Assembly (NCBI RefSeq): GCF_029457495.1 | Contig: NZ_CP120361.1 | Location: forward strand, 1,690,001-1,754,000 | Reading direction: 5' to 3' | From: Chelativorans sp. AA-79 | GTDB lineage: Bacteria; Pseudomonadota; Alphaproteobacteria; Rhizobiales; Rhizobiaceae | DNA length: 64,000 nt | In this document: positions 52,847 to 62,676 of the stretch, in pieces | Position numbering within the stretch: the stretch's first letter is position 1 | Layout of the letters: each line of letters starts with the position of its first letter | Translations under genes and position numbers: made by a program | The notes under the pieces: model-generated | What the model was told of the DNA's origin: nothing | What the model saw: only the letters and a program-made list of their open reading frames with translations | Database searches by the model: none

Positions 52847-53749
52847 ATGGCAATCGATCTGAACCTGCTGACCTTGTTTCTCGCCGTGGCCGAGGAGGCG
52901 AATTTCCGGGCCGCCGCCGACCGTCTCGGGATTACCCGCTCAGCCGTCAGCCAGGGTGTCCGGCGGCTGGAGGATGCCTGTGGGGTGGCGCTTGTCACCC
53001 GCACCACCCGCAGCGTGCGGTTGACGGAAGCCGGGGAGCGCCTCCACGTCGCCCTCTCCCGCCCGCTGGCGGAGGTGCACACAGCGATGGAGGAACTGGC
53101 GGGCGACACCGCCCCGCGCGGTCTGCTGCGAATCGCGGCGACCTCGATCGCCGAGCGCTTCCTTTCCGGGCCTCTCATCGCGTCGTTCGCGGAGGCTTAT
53201 CCCGAGATCACCATCGACGTCACCGTGACTGACGACGAGTTCGACATCGTTGCCGCCGGGTTCGATGCCGGCGTCCGGCTCGGCGATGTGATCGAACAGG
53301 ATATGATCGCCGTCCCCCTGACCGGCGATCAGCGGGAGGTCGCGGTCGCCGCACCGAAATATCTTGCCGTGCACGGATCGCCGGACCACCCTCGTGATCT
53401 CGTCAGTCACCGTTGCATCGGCTGGCGTCCCTCCCTCGGCGTCGCACCCTACAGATGGGAGTTCGAGGAAGACGGCCGTGCCTTCGACGTCGCGGTCGAG
53501 CCGCAGATCACGACAAACGACATGCTCCTGATGATCCGGACCGCATTGGCAGGCGGCGGCATCACATTCGGGATAGAGGAGACGTTTCGCCCCTATCTCG
53601 ACCGCGGCGAGCTGGTTTCCTTGCTTGAGGACTATCTCCCGCCATTCACGGGCTTCTACCTGTACTTCCCGCACCGCCGGAACATGGCACCCAAGCTGCG
53701 CGCGCTCATCGAGCACGTGCGGCAATACCGGCAGGCCGGCCCCTTCTGA
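52847..53749 (+). CDS. LysR-family regulator
   Basis: This is 300 residues. The N-terminal helix-turn-helix reads LNLLTLFLAVAEEANFRAAA and DRLGITRSAVSQGVRRLEDA. The effector domain shows LLRIAATSIAERFLSGPLIA and FDAGVRLGDVIEQDMIAVPL, the CrgA-like group. It is divergent from the SDR at 52740 with a 106-base gap and very probably controls it. Confidence 0.94.
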   Translation: MAIDLNLLTLFLAVAEEANFRAAADRLGITRSAVSQGVRRLEDACGVALVTRTTRSVRLTEAGERLHVALSRPLAEVHTAMEELAGDTAPRGLLRIAATSIAERFLSGPLIASFAEAYPEITIDVTVTDDEFDIVAAGFDAGVRLGDVIEQDMIAVPLTGDQREVAVAAPKYLAVHGSPDHPRDLVSHRCIGWRPSLGVAPYRWEFEEDGRAFDVAVEPQITTNDMLLMIRTALAGGGITFGIEETFRPYLDRGELVSLLEDYLPPFTGFYLYFPHRRNMAPKLRALIEHVRQYRQAGPF

Positions 53750-53883
53750 TCGCAGCCTCTCCGAATATCCACCCTGTCCAAGCATTCGGACGAAGTGCCG
53801 ATGTGCCAGCTCGAAACCCTGCACGGCAGGAATGTGCGTTTCCGAATCGCCGCCCTCGCGCCGATCGCGTTGCGCCAGGCGGG

Positions 53884-54993
53884 TCAATGCTCGGCAAGAA
53901 ATGCCATCAGCTCCTGTGCGGCAGCGCCGCCTGCGCGATTGGCGCCGATGGTGGATGCGGAGGGGCCGTGGCCCACCAGATGTACACGTGGGTCCTTGGA
54001 GACCTGCGTCGCCAGACGGCCCGTCATCTTGATGCCGCCGCCTTCGCCGCGCAACATTAACGGCGCCAAGTGGTCGAGCGAGCTGCGGAAGCCGGTGCAC
54101 CAGAGGATCACGTCCGCACGAAGCGTCGTTCCGTCCGGCCAGCGCACGCCATCTTCGGTGATCTCGCTGAATATGGGCAGCCGATTTAGGACGCCCCGCG
54201 CCTGCATCGCCTCGATAGCGGTCGTGACCGGAATCCCGGTGACCGAGACGACGGATGCCGGCGGCAGGCCTCGGCGAACGCGGTCTTCCACCAATGCCAC
54301 CGCGGCGCGGCCGGCCTCGGCGTCGAAGGTACCCCGCCGAAACTGCGGAGGCCGTCGCGTGACCCAACTGGTCACAGTCACCTGGGAAATCTCATCGAGC
54401 AACTGGATCGCCGAGATGCCGCCTCCGACGACGACGACATGTTCGCCCCGGAACGCATCGGCGGTGCGGTAATCCTTCGTATGGAGTTGTCTGCCCCTGA
54501 ACTGCTCGCGCCCGGGAACGTCGGGAATATAGGGGCTCTCCCAGGTCCCCGTGGCGTTGATGAGCCCGCGCGCGGAGAATTGGACGCGGTCCGTTTCGAC
54601 CCTGAAGCGGTCGCCTCTGTCGCAAACGACCTTCACGGTCACCGGCCGATAGACCGGAAGCTCGAACCTCTTCTCGTAGGCAGCGAAATAGGCCGGGACG
54701 GCGGTGCTGGCCGGTAGCTCCGTGGCAGTCGTGTCGAGCGCTTCTGAAAAGGGCATTCCCGGCAGGTCGTGGATGCGGTTTACGGTGCTGAGCGTCAGCG
54801 ATGGCCAGCGATGCTGCCACGCGCCGCCCGGCTCCGGTGACCGGTCGAGCACCACGAAACCTTTGTGCGGGGCCAAACCCCGCCTCTTCAGATGGTAGGC
54901 CGCCGATAGACCGGCCTGGCCGGCGCCGATAACGACGACCTGCACCTTGACGAGAGGGCTCGGTGCAGCGGTGCCGGGGCGGGCCTCAGACAT
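53884..54993 (-). CDS. Flavin-containing monooxygenase-like NAD(P)/FAD oxidoreductase
   Basis: This is 369 residues. The FAD-binding loop VVVIGAGQAGLSAAYHLKRR is near residue 20. The FMO/Baeyer-Villiger type fingerprint FRGRQLHTKDY is at about 165-175, and the second nucleotide loop VVVVGGGISAIQLL at about 186. It oxygenates an S, N or carbonyl group using NAD(P)H and O2. It is isolated between the LysR gene (convergent) and exonuclease III. Confidence 0.9.
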   Translation of the reverse strand: MSEARPGTAAPSPLVKVQVVVIGAGQAGLSAAYHLKRRGLAPHKGFVVLDRSPEPGGAWQHRWPSLTLSTVNRIHDLPGMPFSEALDTTATELPASTAVPAYFAAYEKRFELPVYRPVTVKVVCDRGDRFRVETDRVQFSARGLINATGTWESPYIPDVPGREQFRGRQLHTKDYRTADAFRGEHVVVVGGGISAIQLLDEISQVTVTSWVTRRPPQFRRGTFDAEAGRAAVALVEDRVRRGLPPASVVSVTGIPVTTAIEAMQARGVLNRLPIFSEITEDGVRWPDGTTLRADVILWCTGFRSSLDHLAPLMLRGEGGGIKMTGRLATQVSKDPRVHLVGHGPSASTIGANRAGGAAAQELMAFLAEH

Positions 54994-55017
54994 GAACGAT
55001 CCATCCTGCGCTTCGCA

Positions 55018-55794
55018 TCAGCCGAACCTCAACCTTATCCATGCCGGTGCATGGTCGCTTGCGCCTTCCCTGGCTCTCACCTCCCGATCAACCCCCGCAT
55101 CGACGAGGCGGTCGTGCAGGTTGGAACTCAGGAGCAGATGATCGAGCCTGAGCCCGGCGTCGCGTTGCCAGCGCATGCGCCTGTAGTCCCAGAACGTGTA
55201 TATGCGCTCACCGGGGTGGACTTGGCGGACCGCATCGGTCCAACTTCGCCCGACGAGCCGCCGGAAGGCAGCGCGGCTCTCCGGCTGAATGAGCGCATTG
55301 TCGTCCCAGGATTTGGTCGGGTAGATGTCGATCTCCGTAGGCGCGACGTTGAAATCGCCTGCCAGCACAACCGGCGCACCGGTCTTGCGCAAGGTTGTCG
55401 CGTGCTTTCGCAGGCGCTCAAGCCAGGTGAGCTTGTAGTCGAATTTCGGACCGGGCTGCGGGTTTCCGTTCGGTGCATAGATGGATGCGATGAGAATGCC
55501 GTTCACCGCCCCTTCGATGTAGCGCGCCTGTGTATCGGTTCTGTCACCGGGCAGATGGGTTCGGGTCAGCACAGGCCGCCCGGAGCGCGAGAGGATCGCC
55601 ACACCGTTCCAGGATTTTTGGCCCTTCCAGACAGCGCTATAGCCGGCATCCGCCATGGCATGCTCCGGAAAGGCATCATCAGCGGCCTTGAGTTCCTGGA
55701 GGCAGACCACATCCGGCTTCGACGCCTGCAGCCACTCCAGGAGGTTCGGCAGCCGCTTGTTGATGTGGTTGATGTTGAATGTCGCAATCTTCAT
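55018..55794 (-). CDS. xthA: Exodeoxyribonuclease III
   Basis: This is 258 residues from ATG 55794 (MKIATFNINHINKRLPNLLE). Catalytic motifs are complete: VCLQELKAADDAFP (Glu), SIYAPNGNPQ, VLAGDFNVAP and SDHAPAWIRL (Asp-His). It is a Mg2+-dependent AP endonuclease/3'-exonuclease of base-excision repair. Many alphaproteobacteria carry a second xthA copy in accessory regions, and this may be one. Confidence 0.95.
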   Translation of the reverse strand: MKIATFNINHINKRLPNLLEWLQASKPDVVCLQELKAADDAFPEHAMADAGYSAVWKGQKSWNGVAILSRSGRPVLTRTHLPGDRTDTQARYIEGAVNGILIASIYAPNGNPQPGPKFDYKLTWLERLRKHATTLRKTGAPVVLAGDFNVAPTEIDIYPTKSWDDNALIQPESRAAFRRLVGRSWTDAVRQVHPGERIYTFWDYRRMRWQRDAGLRLDHLLLSSNLHDRLVDAGVDREVRAREGASDHAPAWIRLRFG

Positions 55795-56019
55795 CGGGAG
55801 ATGATGCGTCCCACCCAGTCCCTTACGGCCTGGCCTCCGGGGTGGAGATCGTCGGCGATCGTCGAGGCGACACACCCGGCAACCGTACCGATAAGGGCGG
55901 GCTTCCTTCCTGGGCACGGCATTCGGGACGCCCTTTCTCCGTCAAACAGGCGGGGTGACCGATGGTGGCGCGGCATTGCGGGCATCGCGGCTGCTGTTGC
56001 GTGATCCCGGTGCTTCAAC

Positions 56020-57606
56020 TTAGGATCGACGCTCATCATCCATGTAGCTTGGAAAATATTGATAGAGCCAGGTTTCCGTGAGCGCTTGGCCGCTATTGTC
56101 TCGGATATACATCCGCATGTCGATCGGATCCGTACCTTCGACGGTCGTATCGAAGAATGCACGATAGAGGCCTGGTTGGTCGACCACAGGATGAGAATCC
56201 GTGAGGCTGACCGTTCCGCGCGAGAGGTCGATGACGGGTTTTGCATCGTCACGGTCGAGGGTGCCGACCGCCTCGCCGCGAAAATCGATGACGAAACGCA
56301 CTGCGTTCTTAGGTCTCGGCTGGCCGGGAACGCCACCTATCCCGGTGGATGTCATTACGACCTGCCCCAGGTCCGCCGGGTAGGGCTCGTCAGCGGTCCA
56401 GTAAAGCCGATAGTCGAATTCGAGCGGTCTGCCGGGTTCGACTGCGTCGTCAGGTACCCAATATGTGACAATGTTGTCGTGGATTTCGTCATCCGTCGGG
56501 ATCTCAACGAGTTGAACCTGGCCCTTGCCCCATTTGTTGGTCGGCTCGATCCATACAGAGGGACGACGGTCGTAGAACACCCCGTCGTCCTGATAATGCG
56601 TGAACTCCCTGTCCCGCTGCAGGAGACCGAAGCCTTTCGGATTTTCGTCGAGGAAGGCGTTGGTCACCGTTGTCGGCGGGTTGTTGAGCGGTCGCCAGAG
56701 GCGTTCCCCATTGCCCATCCAGATGGCAAATCCATCCGAATCGTGGATCTCCGGTCGCCAGTCGACAGCCTGTCTTCGGTTGGTTTCCGAGTACCAGTAC
56801 ATGGAAGTAAGCGGTGCGATGCCGAGGCGTTCGATGGCCTTGCGCGGATAGAGCGAGCACGTGACATCCATCACGGGTCCGCCGGATTTCACGCAATCAA
56901 AGCGGTAGGCGCCGGCAATGCTTTGGCTGTCGAGAAGGGCGTAGACGAGCACGCGCCCCTCCTGGCCTTCCAAGCGTTCCAGCCATATCTGGCTGAAGCG
57001 CGGGAACTCTTCCGGCTTTTGCAGAGCCGTGTCGATGGCGAGGCCGCGCGCGGAGAGGCCGTACTGGTCGAGCTCTCCGGAGGAGCGGAAATAGGACGCG
57101 CCCAAAAACGCGATCCAGTCCGTTTCCTGTGAAGGGTCCTGCAGCCGAAATCCGGAAAAGCCGATGTCGTCAGGCAATTTCTGGGCAGGATGATGCGCGG
57201 GCAAGTCGAAATAGCTGCGCCGATAAAGGATTTCGCGAGCGGTACCGTTCTCGACCACATGAATCTTGACCGGTTCCTGAAAGTAGCGGCCCAGATGGAA
57301 GAGCTGAACCGGCGCACCGCCCTTGTCGTCGGCCCAAAGGGCGTGGCCTTTCTTGAACCGGATCGCCTGGAACGCATCGTAATCGATCTTCTCGAGGATT
57401 TCGCTGTATGGCGATCTCCCATCCTGCCACACCGTTTCTGCCATCTCCGCCGCACGTCGCTTCAAGGTGTCGAAGTTGAAGGGCTCGGGAGAACCGAAGG
57501 TCATCCCATGATCGGCCGCCGCGGCACGGGCGCGCGCCGGCAGGACAGCTGCCAAAGGAGACGAAAGGAAAAGCGACAGGATATCGCGTCGATTGAACTC
57601 AGCCAT
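56020..57606 (-). CDS. opgD: Periplasmic glucan biosynthesis protein OpgD/OpgG family
   Basis: This is 528 residues from ATG 57606. The twin-arginine signal FNRRDILSLF in the first 20 residues is typical of OpgD. The body matches the family: FNFDTLKRRAAEMAETVWQD, WADDKGGAPVQLFHLGRYFQ, FLGASYFRSSGELDQYGLSA, WYSETNRRQAVDWRPEIHDS and YWVPDDAVEPGRPLEFDYRL. It acts in the periplasm on beta-glucan backbones of osmoregulated periplasmic glucans. OpgC is encoded 71 bases upstream. No opgH glucosyltransferase is in the window. Confidence 0.93.
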   Translation of the reverse strand: MAEFNRRDILSLFLSSPLAAVLPARARAAAADHGMTFGSPEPFNFDTLKRRAAEMAETVWQDGRSPYSEILEKIDYDAFQAIRFKKGHALWADDKGGAPVQLFHLGRYFQEPVKIHVVENGTAREILYRRSYFDLPAHHPAQKLPDDIGFSGFRLQDPSQETDWIAFLGASYFRSSGELDQYGLSARGLAIDTALQKPEEFPRFSQIWLERLEGQEGRVLVYALLDSQSIAGAYRFDCVKSGGPVMDVTCSLYPRKAIERLGIAPLTSMYWYSETNRRQAVDWRPEIHDSDGFAIWMGNGERLWRPLNNPPTTVTNAFLDENPKGFGLLQRDREFTHYQDDGVFYDRRPSVWIEPTNKWGKGQVQLVEIPTDDEIHDNIVTYWVPDDAVEPGRPLEFDYRLYWTADEPYPADLGQVVMTSTGIGGVPGQPRPKNAVRFVIDFRGEAVGTLDRDDAKPVIDLSRGTVSLTDSHPVVDQPGLYRAFFDTTVEGTDPIDMRMYIRDNSGQALTETWLYQYFPSYMDDERRS

Positions 57607-57677
57607 GGATGCACAGTCCCCTTGGTCATTCATGAGAGTTTTCGAATTGTGATTTCGGCAAGCCCGCCTTTCTTTCC

Positions 57678-58883
57678 TCAGCGGCCCGCTTGGCGTGCGC
57701 GCGCCAAAAGAGGATATTTGCCGAGGATGCTCATCCGCTCCCGGTACAGGGCCGGTATGGCAAGCGACCCGACGGCCAGCAGAGCAATTATCGTTTTGGT
57801 CCATTCCGTGAATGGACCATTGTGATATTCTAAGCCCTTCAGCAGATAGACGACGATCACGTGCCAAGCATAGACTTGGAGTGAATGGCGACCGATGAGG
57901 CGCAGTAACGACAGGCTGAATATGCGGCGAAGCCCTTTGCCCAAAATCCGAACCGCTCGATTGTCCGAGACTGAGCCGGCCATGATCATCCAGGCAACCA
58001 GATATCCCGTCGCCATGAAATTCACCAGATAGACGAAGCTGAACTCGACCCGGTTGTCGAGACCGGTGAAGCGTTCGGCCACGGCTTCGGGCAGGAAGCC
58101 AAAGGTGAAGCCGAAGCGTATGGTCATGAAGATCAGCACGAGCGCGAGAGCGGCCCATACCAAGGCGGTCTTTTCCGGCGTGATCACCTGTTTCCAATCG
58201 ATCTCTTTGGTTGCAGACAGCGCGCCGAGCACGAGACCGGACATGAAGACGATCTGCCACCCAAGAACGTTGAAGGCCGAGCGGAACATCTCGCCTTCAT
58301 GGATCCATTCCATGACGCTGTGCACGCCATTGCCCAGTGGAAGGTGTAGGCCGAGCTGCGCGGCGATCCACACGACGACCGAAGATACCGCAACCCACTT
58401 CCAGCGCCCCGTTACACATAACCAGATGAGCGGTGGCGAAACCAGCATGTAGAGGACGTACTGAGGCAGGATATCCATATAGGTGGGCTGGTAGAGCAGC
58501 AGCAGCGAAGCGATCGCATAGAAAGGGTCGTGGCTGGAAAGCTTCCAAAGCCAAGGCTCCCAGTAGACGGAAGACCTGGTCAAGACGAGGCCAAGGGCAA
58601 TGATCGCGAGAATGGAGCCTGCCGCGTAGCGATATATTTCCATCGCTCGCTTGCGGATCTTGTGGGCACCCGCCGCATAGCCCTCCTTCAGCATGCGGCG
58701 CGCATAGACCATTCCGACCAGGAGACCTGACAGGAACACGAAACCCTGCGCGTCCTGCACATAGCCCAGTTCACCGTGATTGAACTTCACCAACAAGTAT
58801 CCGCCGGTGAAGGTCAGGTGGTTCAGCATCATGAAAACGAGGAAATAACCTCGCATGCCGTCCAAGATTTCCAGGCGTCGCAT
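57678..58883 (-). CDS. opgC: OpgC-like glucan succinyltransferase, membrane protein
   Basis: This is 401 residues with about ten helices. The start RRLEILDGMRGYFLVFMMLN and GYVQDAQGFVFLSGLLVGMV match the OpgC acyltransferase family, and RHSLQVYAWHVIVVYLLKGL lies in the last third. OpgC adds succinyl groups to periplasmic glucans from the inner membrane. It is first in a two-gene operon with opgD. The 147-base gap upstream holds no gene. Confidence 0.9.
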   Translation of the reverse strand: MRRLEILDGMRGYFLVFMMLNHLTFTGGYLLVKFNHGELGYVQDAQGFVFLSGLLVGMVYARRMLKEGYAAGAHKIRKRAMEIYRYAAGSILAIIALGLVLTRSSVYWEPWLWKLSSHDPFYAIASLLLLYQPTYMDILPQYVLYMLVSPPLIWLCVTGRWKWVAVSSVVVWIAAQLGLHLPLGNGVHSVMEWIHEGEMFRSAFNVLGWQIVFMSGLVLGALSATKEIDWKQVITPEKTALVWAALALVLIFMTIRFGFTFGFLPEAVAERFTGLDNRVEFSFVYLVNFMATGYLVAWMIMAGSVSDNRAVRILGKGLRRIFSLSLLRLIGRHSLQVYAWHVIVVYLLKGLEYHNGPFTEWTKTIIALLAVGSLAIPALYRERMSILGKYPLLARARQAGR

Positions 58884-59030
58884 GATCCCTTTCGTCAGGC
58901 TTGAAGCCCCCGGCGAGGAACGGAATTAGCACGAGCAGGTTCCTTGAACGGCATCACGATCTGTTCGGCACGTTTGCACCGCCGTTATGCGTCGGCGGGT
59001 CCTGGCTCGGTGGGAAGCATCGTGCCGATG

Positions 59031-60449
59031 CTACGGAGAGTTGGAACGCGCAGTCGTGATCGGCCCGATTTTCCGACTGTTGAGGAGCTGATCCTTAAGC
59101 CACTGATTGGCGACAAGACTGTCGTCGCAGGCAATGAGTTCCTCGTAGAGCGTCCTGCGCATCTCCGCGAGGCGTGACGCCTGCGCCTGCCGCCCTGCAA
59201 GGTTGACCAACTCGTCGGGGTCGTGTCGGAGGTCGTAGAGCTCATCCACGTCCGTGGCGTTCCAGATATATTTCCAGTCGCGCTGCCGCAGCATCCGCTG
59301 GCTGTAAAGGCCGAACTGTTGTCCGTTGTAGGTAGCGATCACCGATTGCCGAGGCGCAGCATCGGTTCCCCCCCGCAGGACCGGCATCAGGGATCTGCCA
59401 TGCAACCCATCAGGCACTTCGAGACCCGCCGCCTCCAGCAAGGTGGGAGGCAGGTCCAGCATGTTGTAGACGAAATCGTCACACCGGTTCCCGTTGCGCC
59501 GGCCAGGCATGCGCACGATCAGGGGGACATGCACCACGTCATCGTAGAGAACGTAGTGCTTGTCGATCATGCGGTGCCCGCCGCACATGTCTCCGTGGTC
59601 GGAGGTGAAGATGACGACCGTGTCTTCTCCGGCTCCGGACTCTTCCAGAACGCTCAACAGACGTCCGAACGCGTCGTCCACTTGCGCGATGGTGTTGTAG
59701 TAGCGGGCGACGATGGGTGCCCAGTCCGCCCACTCATAGTCTTCGATCCGCCAGGTCACCAGCTGCTGGCGCTGGATGTAGGGCTTGTCGGCGAAGGTTT
59801 CCCGGAAGGATGTCCACTGCGGAACGTCGCCGGGGCCGAACAGGTCTGAAAACGGCTTCGCCGGCTGGCACGGCAGGTGCGGTTCCGAGAGATCGAGACG
59901 CACGAGCCATGGCTGCTTGGATTTTGCATGCCGACGGATCTCGTCCATCGACCGACCCGCCAGCCAGTGCGTCCGCGTGTCTTCGAGCGGGAGGGGATCA
60001 TCTTCGCCGAAATATCCGTTCCGGTATTCGAGGTCCGGGTAACGCCCCTGTCGGAACGACTCGTAGTCCGACTCGCTGACATAAGTGGCAAATCCAAAGG
60101 ACCGGGGATCATGGCGCGGGCTCACATGCCATTTGCCGACATACGACATGGCATATCCTGCATCGGCAAAAGCCTGCGTCCAGCTCCAGTGCGAAGGATC
60201 AATTGCCGGGATTTTCGGCCCGAGATCATAGTTCCAAAGAGTGCCGAGGGATTCCGCGCGTTTCCCGGTCAGAAACGACTGGCGGGCGGGGCAGCACGTG
60301 GGAATGGGGGTATAGGCGGACGAGAACCAGGTGCCCTCCGAAGCGAAGCGGTCGATATGAGGTGTGCGGACGGGATATCTTTCGGCAAAGCCGACACAGT
60401 CGAAGCGAAGCTGGTCGACGACGACCAGAAGGATATTCGGCGGGGCCAT
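59031..60449 (-). CDS. Sulfatase (formylglycine-dependent), no signal peptide
   Basis: This is 472 residues from ATG 60449 (MAPPNILLVVVDQLRFDCVG). The metal-binding Asp is near residue 12. The maturation motif C-C-P-A-R-x4-T-G-K-R places the formylglycine Cys at residue 52. GKWHVSPRHDPRSFGF and IFTSDHGDMCGGHRMIDKHY supply further sulfate/Ca2+ residues. It hydrolyses a sulfate ester. Lacking a signal peptide, it should act in the cytosol, and it follows the sugar-binding-protein gene by 57 bases. The substrate is therefore probably a sulfated compound brought in by the ABC transporter. A phosphonate monoester hydrolase is a less likely alternative. Confidence 0.9.
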   Translation of the reverse strand: MAPPNILLVVVDQLRFDCVGFAERYPVRTPHIDRFASEGTWFSSAYTPIPTCCPARQSFLTGKRAESLGTLWNYDLGPKIPAIDPSHWSWTQAFADAGYAMSYVGKWHVSPRHDPRSFGFATYVSESDYESFRQGRYPDLEYRNGYFGEDDPLPLEDTRTHWLAGRSMDEIRRHAKSKQPWLVRLDLSEPHLPCQPAKPFSDLFGPGDVPQWTSFRETFADKPYIQRQQLVTWRIEDYEWADWAPIVARYYNTIAQVDDAFGRLLSVLEESGAGEDTVVIFTSDHGDMCGGHRMIDKHYVLYDDVVHVPLIVRMPGRRNGNRCDDFVYNMLDLPPTLLEAAGLEVPDGLHGRSLMPVLRGGTDAAPRQSVIATYNGQQFGLYSQRMLRQRDWKYIWNATDVDELYDLRHDPDELVNLAGRQAQASRLAEMRRTLYEELIACDDSLVANQWLKDQLLNSRKIGPITTARSNSP

Positions 60450-60506
60450 GAACTTTCCTGCGGCTGGACGGGGCGGCCGTACGGAGCGGCCGCCCCGGGT
60501 CATAGT

Positions 60507-61778
60507 CTAGTCTCGAAAGCGATCGACGGTACGTTCGACGTTGGCAATTTCGGCGTCGATGTCTCCGCCCTTTATGACGGACTGCATTGCGACGGCGAGC
60601 GCATCGAGCATCGAGGTCGCCTGAACGTCGCGGATCGGCAGTGGATTGGCGTGCTCCAGCGTGGCGGCGAAGGCCTGAATGTAGGGATCCTCTTCCATCT
60701 TGCCGGCATTGAGCAGATCGGTCCGCGAGGTGGTGAGCTGGTTCGAGGTTTCGTAGAAGAACTCGACTGCCTGCGGATCGCTGACGATGAACTCCAGGAA
60801 GGCCGCCGCGGCGGGATTGTCCTTCGCGTTTTCGGACAGAACCAGCATGTTGGAATTGTCGAGATTGCGCGGCGAATTGCCATCGGCCGACGGCATGTCG
60901 GCGACCCAGACATCCGCATCGGCGCCCATTTCGAGGGTGCCGCCCGAAAGATTTTCGACAAGACCGCGGACCCAAGGCCCTTCGAAGATGAAGCCGGCGC
61001 GTCCCTGGCCGAAAACATTCCGCGATTGCTGGATGTCGAAGAACTCCGGAGCACACCCGCTGTTGATCGTGTCCCGATACCAGCCGAGCACGGCCTTTGT
61101 CTCGGGCGTGTCGAACGTGACGCGCCCCTCTTCATCGACAACCTCACCGCCCTGCGCCCAGATCAGCGGGATCGCCCAAAGCCCGGTGACGGGCTGCTGG
61201 GCCGATCGCAGTGCAACGCCATAGACCTTGCCGCCATTGCGGTCGCCAAGCGCGCAGATCTTCTGCACCGCATCGGTGAACTCCGCCCATGTGCGCGGCG
61301 GCGAGTCCGGATCCAGGCCGGCTTCCGACATCAGGTCGCGATTGTACACCATGGTGATCGGACCGGGGATCCATGGCAGCGCCACCAACCTGTCGCCAAA
61401 GGACATCGCCTTGCGATATCCCTCAGGCACTTGTGCCAGCGTCTCTTCGGAGATGAGCCCGCTCAGGTCCGCGAGCGCGCCCATCCCGTTCAACTGCGAG
61501 ACCCCGCCCGGATTGATCTGGATGATGTCGGGAGCATTGCCGCCATTGATCGCCACCACGGCCTGGTTCAGCGTCTGCTCGTTCGGCGTGCCTATGTAGC
61601 GCACCGTCATGCCGGGGTTCTGTTCCTCGAAGGAGCTGACGATGTTCTCCCATCCCGCCTTCTGGAAGTCGAAAAGTCCGACCCATCCCATGAACGTGAC
61701 CTCCTGTGCGTGCGCAGAGGCGCCCGCCACGGCCATCGCGGTGGCAAGGACGGATCCAAACAGCTTCTTTCTCATCAT
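60507..61778 (-). CDS. Sugar ABC transporter binding protein (family 1)
   Basis: This is 423 residues with a signal peptide (MMRKKLFGSVLATAMAVAGA, then SAHAQE). It resembles UgpB/MalE-type proteins: NIVSSFEEQNPGMTVRYIGT, VAINGGNAPDIIQINPGGVS, LVALPWIPGPITMVYNRDLM and FGQGRAGFIFEGPWVRGLVE. It is the periplasmic receptor for a sugar, presumably the sulfated substrate of the next gene. Two adjacent ATGs are possible starts after GGGAGGAAGC. Confidence 0.94.
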   Translation of the reverse strand: MMRKKLFGSVLATAMAVAGASAHAQEVTFMGWVGLFDFQKAGWENIVSSFEEQNPGMTVRYIGTPNEQTLNQAVVAINGGNAPDIIQINPGGVSQLNGMGALADLSGLISEETLAQVPEGYRKAMSFGDRLVALPWIPGPITMVYNRDLMSEAGLDPDSPPRTWAEFTDAVQKICALGDRNGGKVYGVALRSAQQPVTGLWAIPLIWAQGGEVVDEEGRVTFDTPETKAVLGWYRDTINSGCAPEFFDIQQSRNVFGQGRAGFIFEGPWVRGLVENLSGGTLEMGADADVWVADMPSADGNSPRNLDNSNMLVLSENAKDNPAAAAFLEFIVSDPQAVEFFYETSNQLTTSRTDLLNAGKMEEDPYIQAFAATLEHANPLPIRDVQATSMLDALAVAMQSVIKGGDIDAEIANVERTVDRFRD

Positions 61779-61794
61779 GCTTCCTCCCTTTTGG

Positions 61795-62676
61795 CTAGCT
61801 CTTCACGGCTCCGGCCGTGACCCCTTCGACGAAGTTCTTCTGGAACGCCAGGAAGAGTACGAGTACGGGCACGCTCGCCGTGGTCGCGACCGCCATCATC
61901 TGGGGCCACTGGTACTGGAACTCCTGCAGGAACAGCAGCGCGATGCCGGCCGGCAGAGGCCGCATGCTGTTCGACGTGGTGAATGTCAGCCCGAAGATGA
62001 ACTCGTTCCAGGAGGTGACGAATACGTAGATTGCGGCGGCCGTGAACCCCGGCTTCATCATCGGGATGATGATCGAGGAAACGATCCGGAGCAGACCCGC
62101 GCCGTCCATATAGGCGGCTTCCTCGACTTCGACCGGAAGACTGTCCGCGAACCCCTTCAGCAGCCATATGACCACCGGAAGCGTGAGCATCATATGCCCG
62201 ATCACGACGGCGAGATACGTGTCCAGAAGGCCGAAGGTGGAGATCGTCAGGTAGAGCGTGATCATCAGGAGCGGCAAGGGAAAGGCCAGCGACCCCAGGA
62301 AGAAGACGAGCAGAAGGTCGGTCGTCCAATGGCGCATCCGCGAGATGATGTAGGCGGCGCAAGCGCCGATGAGTGTCGTCGCGACCGCCGTGACGGCGGC
62401 GATGATCATGCTGTTCAGGAAAAAGCGCAGCATGATCGGCGAGAACGCGTAGGCGAACGGCTCGAGCGTCGGTCGACGCGGAATCCAGCGCGGCGGCACG
62501 GCAAAAACTTCGCCAGGACTCTTGAACGCCGTGGCCAGCATCCAGGCGACCGGAAAGAGCAGGATCAGCAGGCTGACGATCATGACGAGATAGCTCGCCG
62601 CCGACGCCGCGCTTCGCCGGCTGTCGAAGGTTTCAAATGCCGCATCGTCGCGACGTGCGAGTCCCAGATCAGTCAT
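61795..62676 (-). CDS. Sugar ABC transporter permease (MalG-like)
   Basis: This is 293 residues with six helices. The ATPase-contact loop reads VEVEEAAYMDGAGLLRIVSS, the EAA motif. SWNEFIFGLTFTTSNSMRPL is the usual MalG-type region. It overlaps the MalF-like gene by 8 bases. The ATPase for this transporter is not in the window and may be downstream of the LacI gene or shared. Confidence 0.95.
   Translation of the reverse strand: MTDLGLARRDDAAFETFDSRRSAASAASYLVMIVSLLILLFPVAWMLATAFKSPGEVFAVPPRWIPRRPTLEPFAYAFSPIMLRFFLNSMIIAAVTAVATTLIGACAAYIISRMRHWTTDLLLVFFLGSLAFPLPLLMITLYLTISTFGLLDTYLAVVIGHMMLTLPVVIWLLKGFADSLPVEVEEAAYMDGAGLLRIVSSIIIPMMKPGFTAAAIYVFVTSWNEFIFGLTFTTSNSMRPLPAGIALLFLQEFQYQWPQMMAVATTASVPVLVLFLAFQKNFVEGVTAGAVKS

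Noticed and set aside
59877..61820. 647-codon plus-strand open frame
   Set aside because: It lies antisense to the sulfatase and sugar-binding-protein genes, both of which have complete family motifs on the minus strand.
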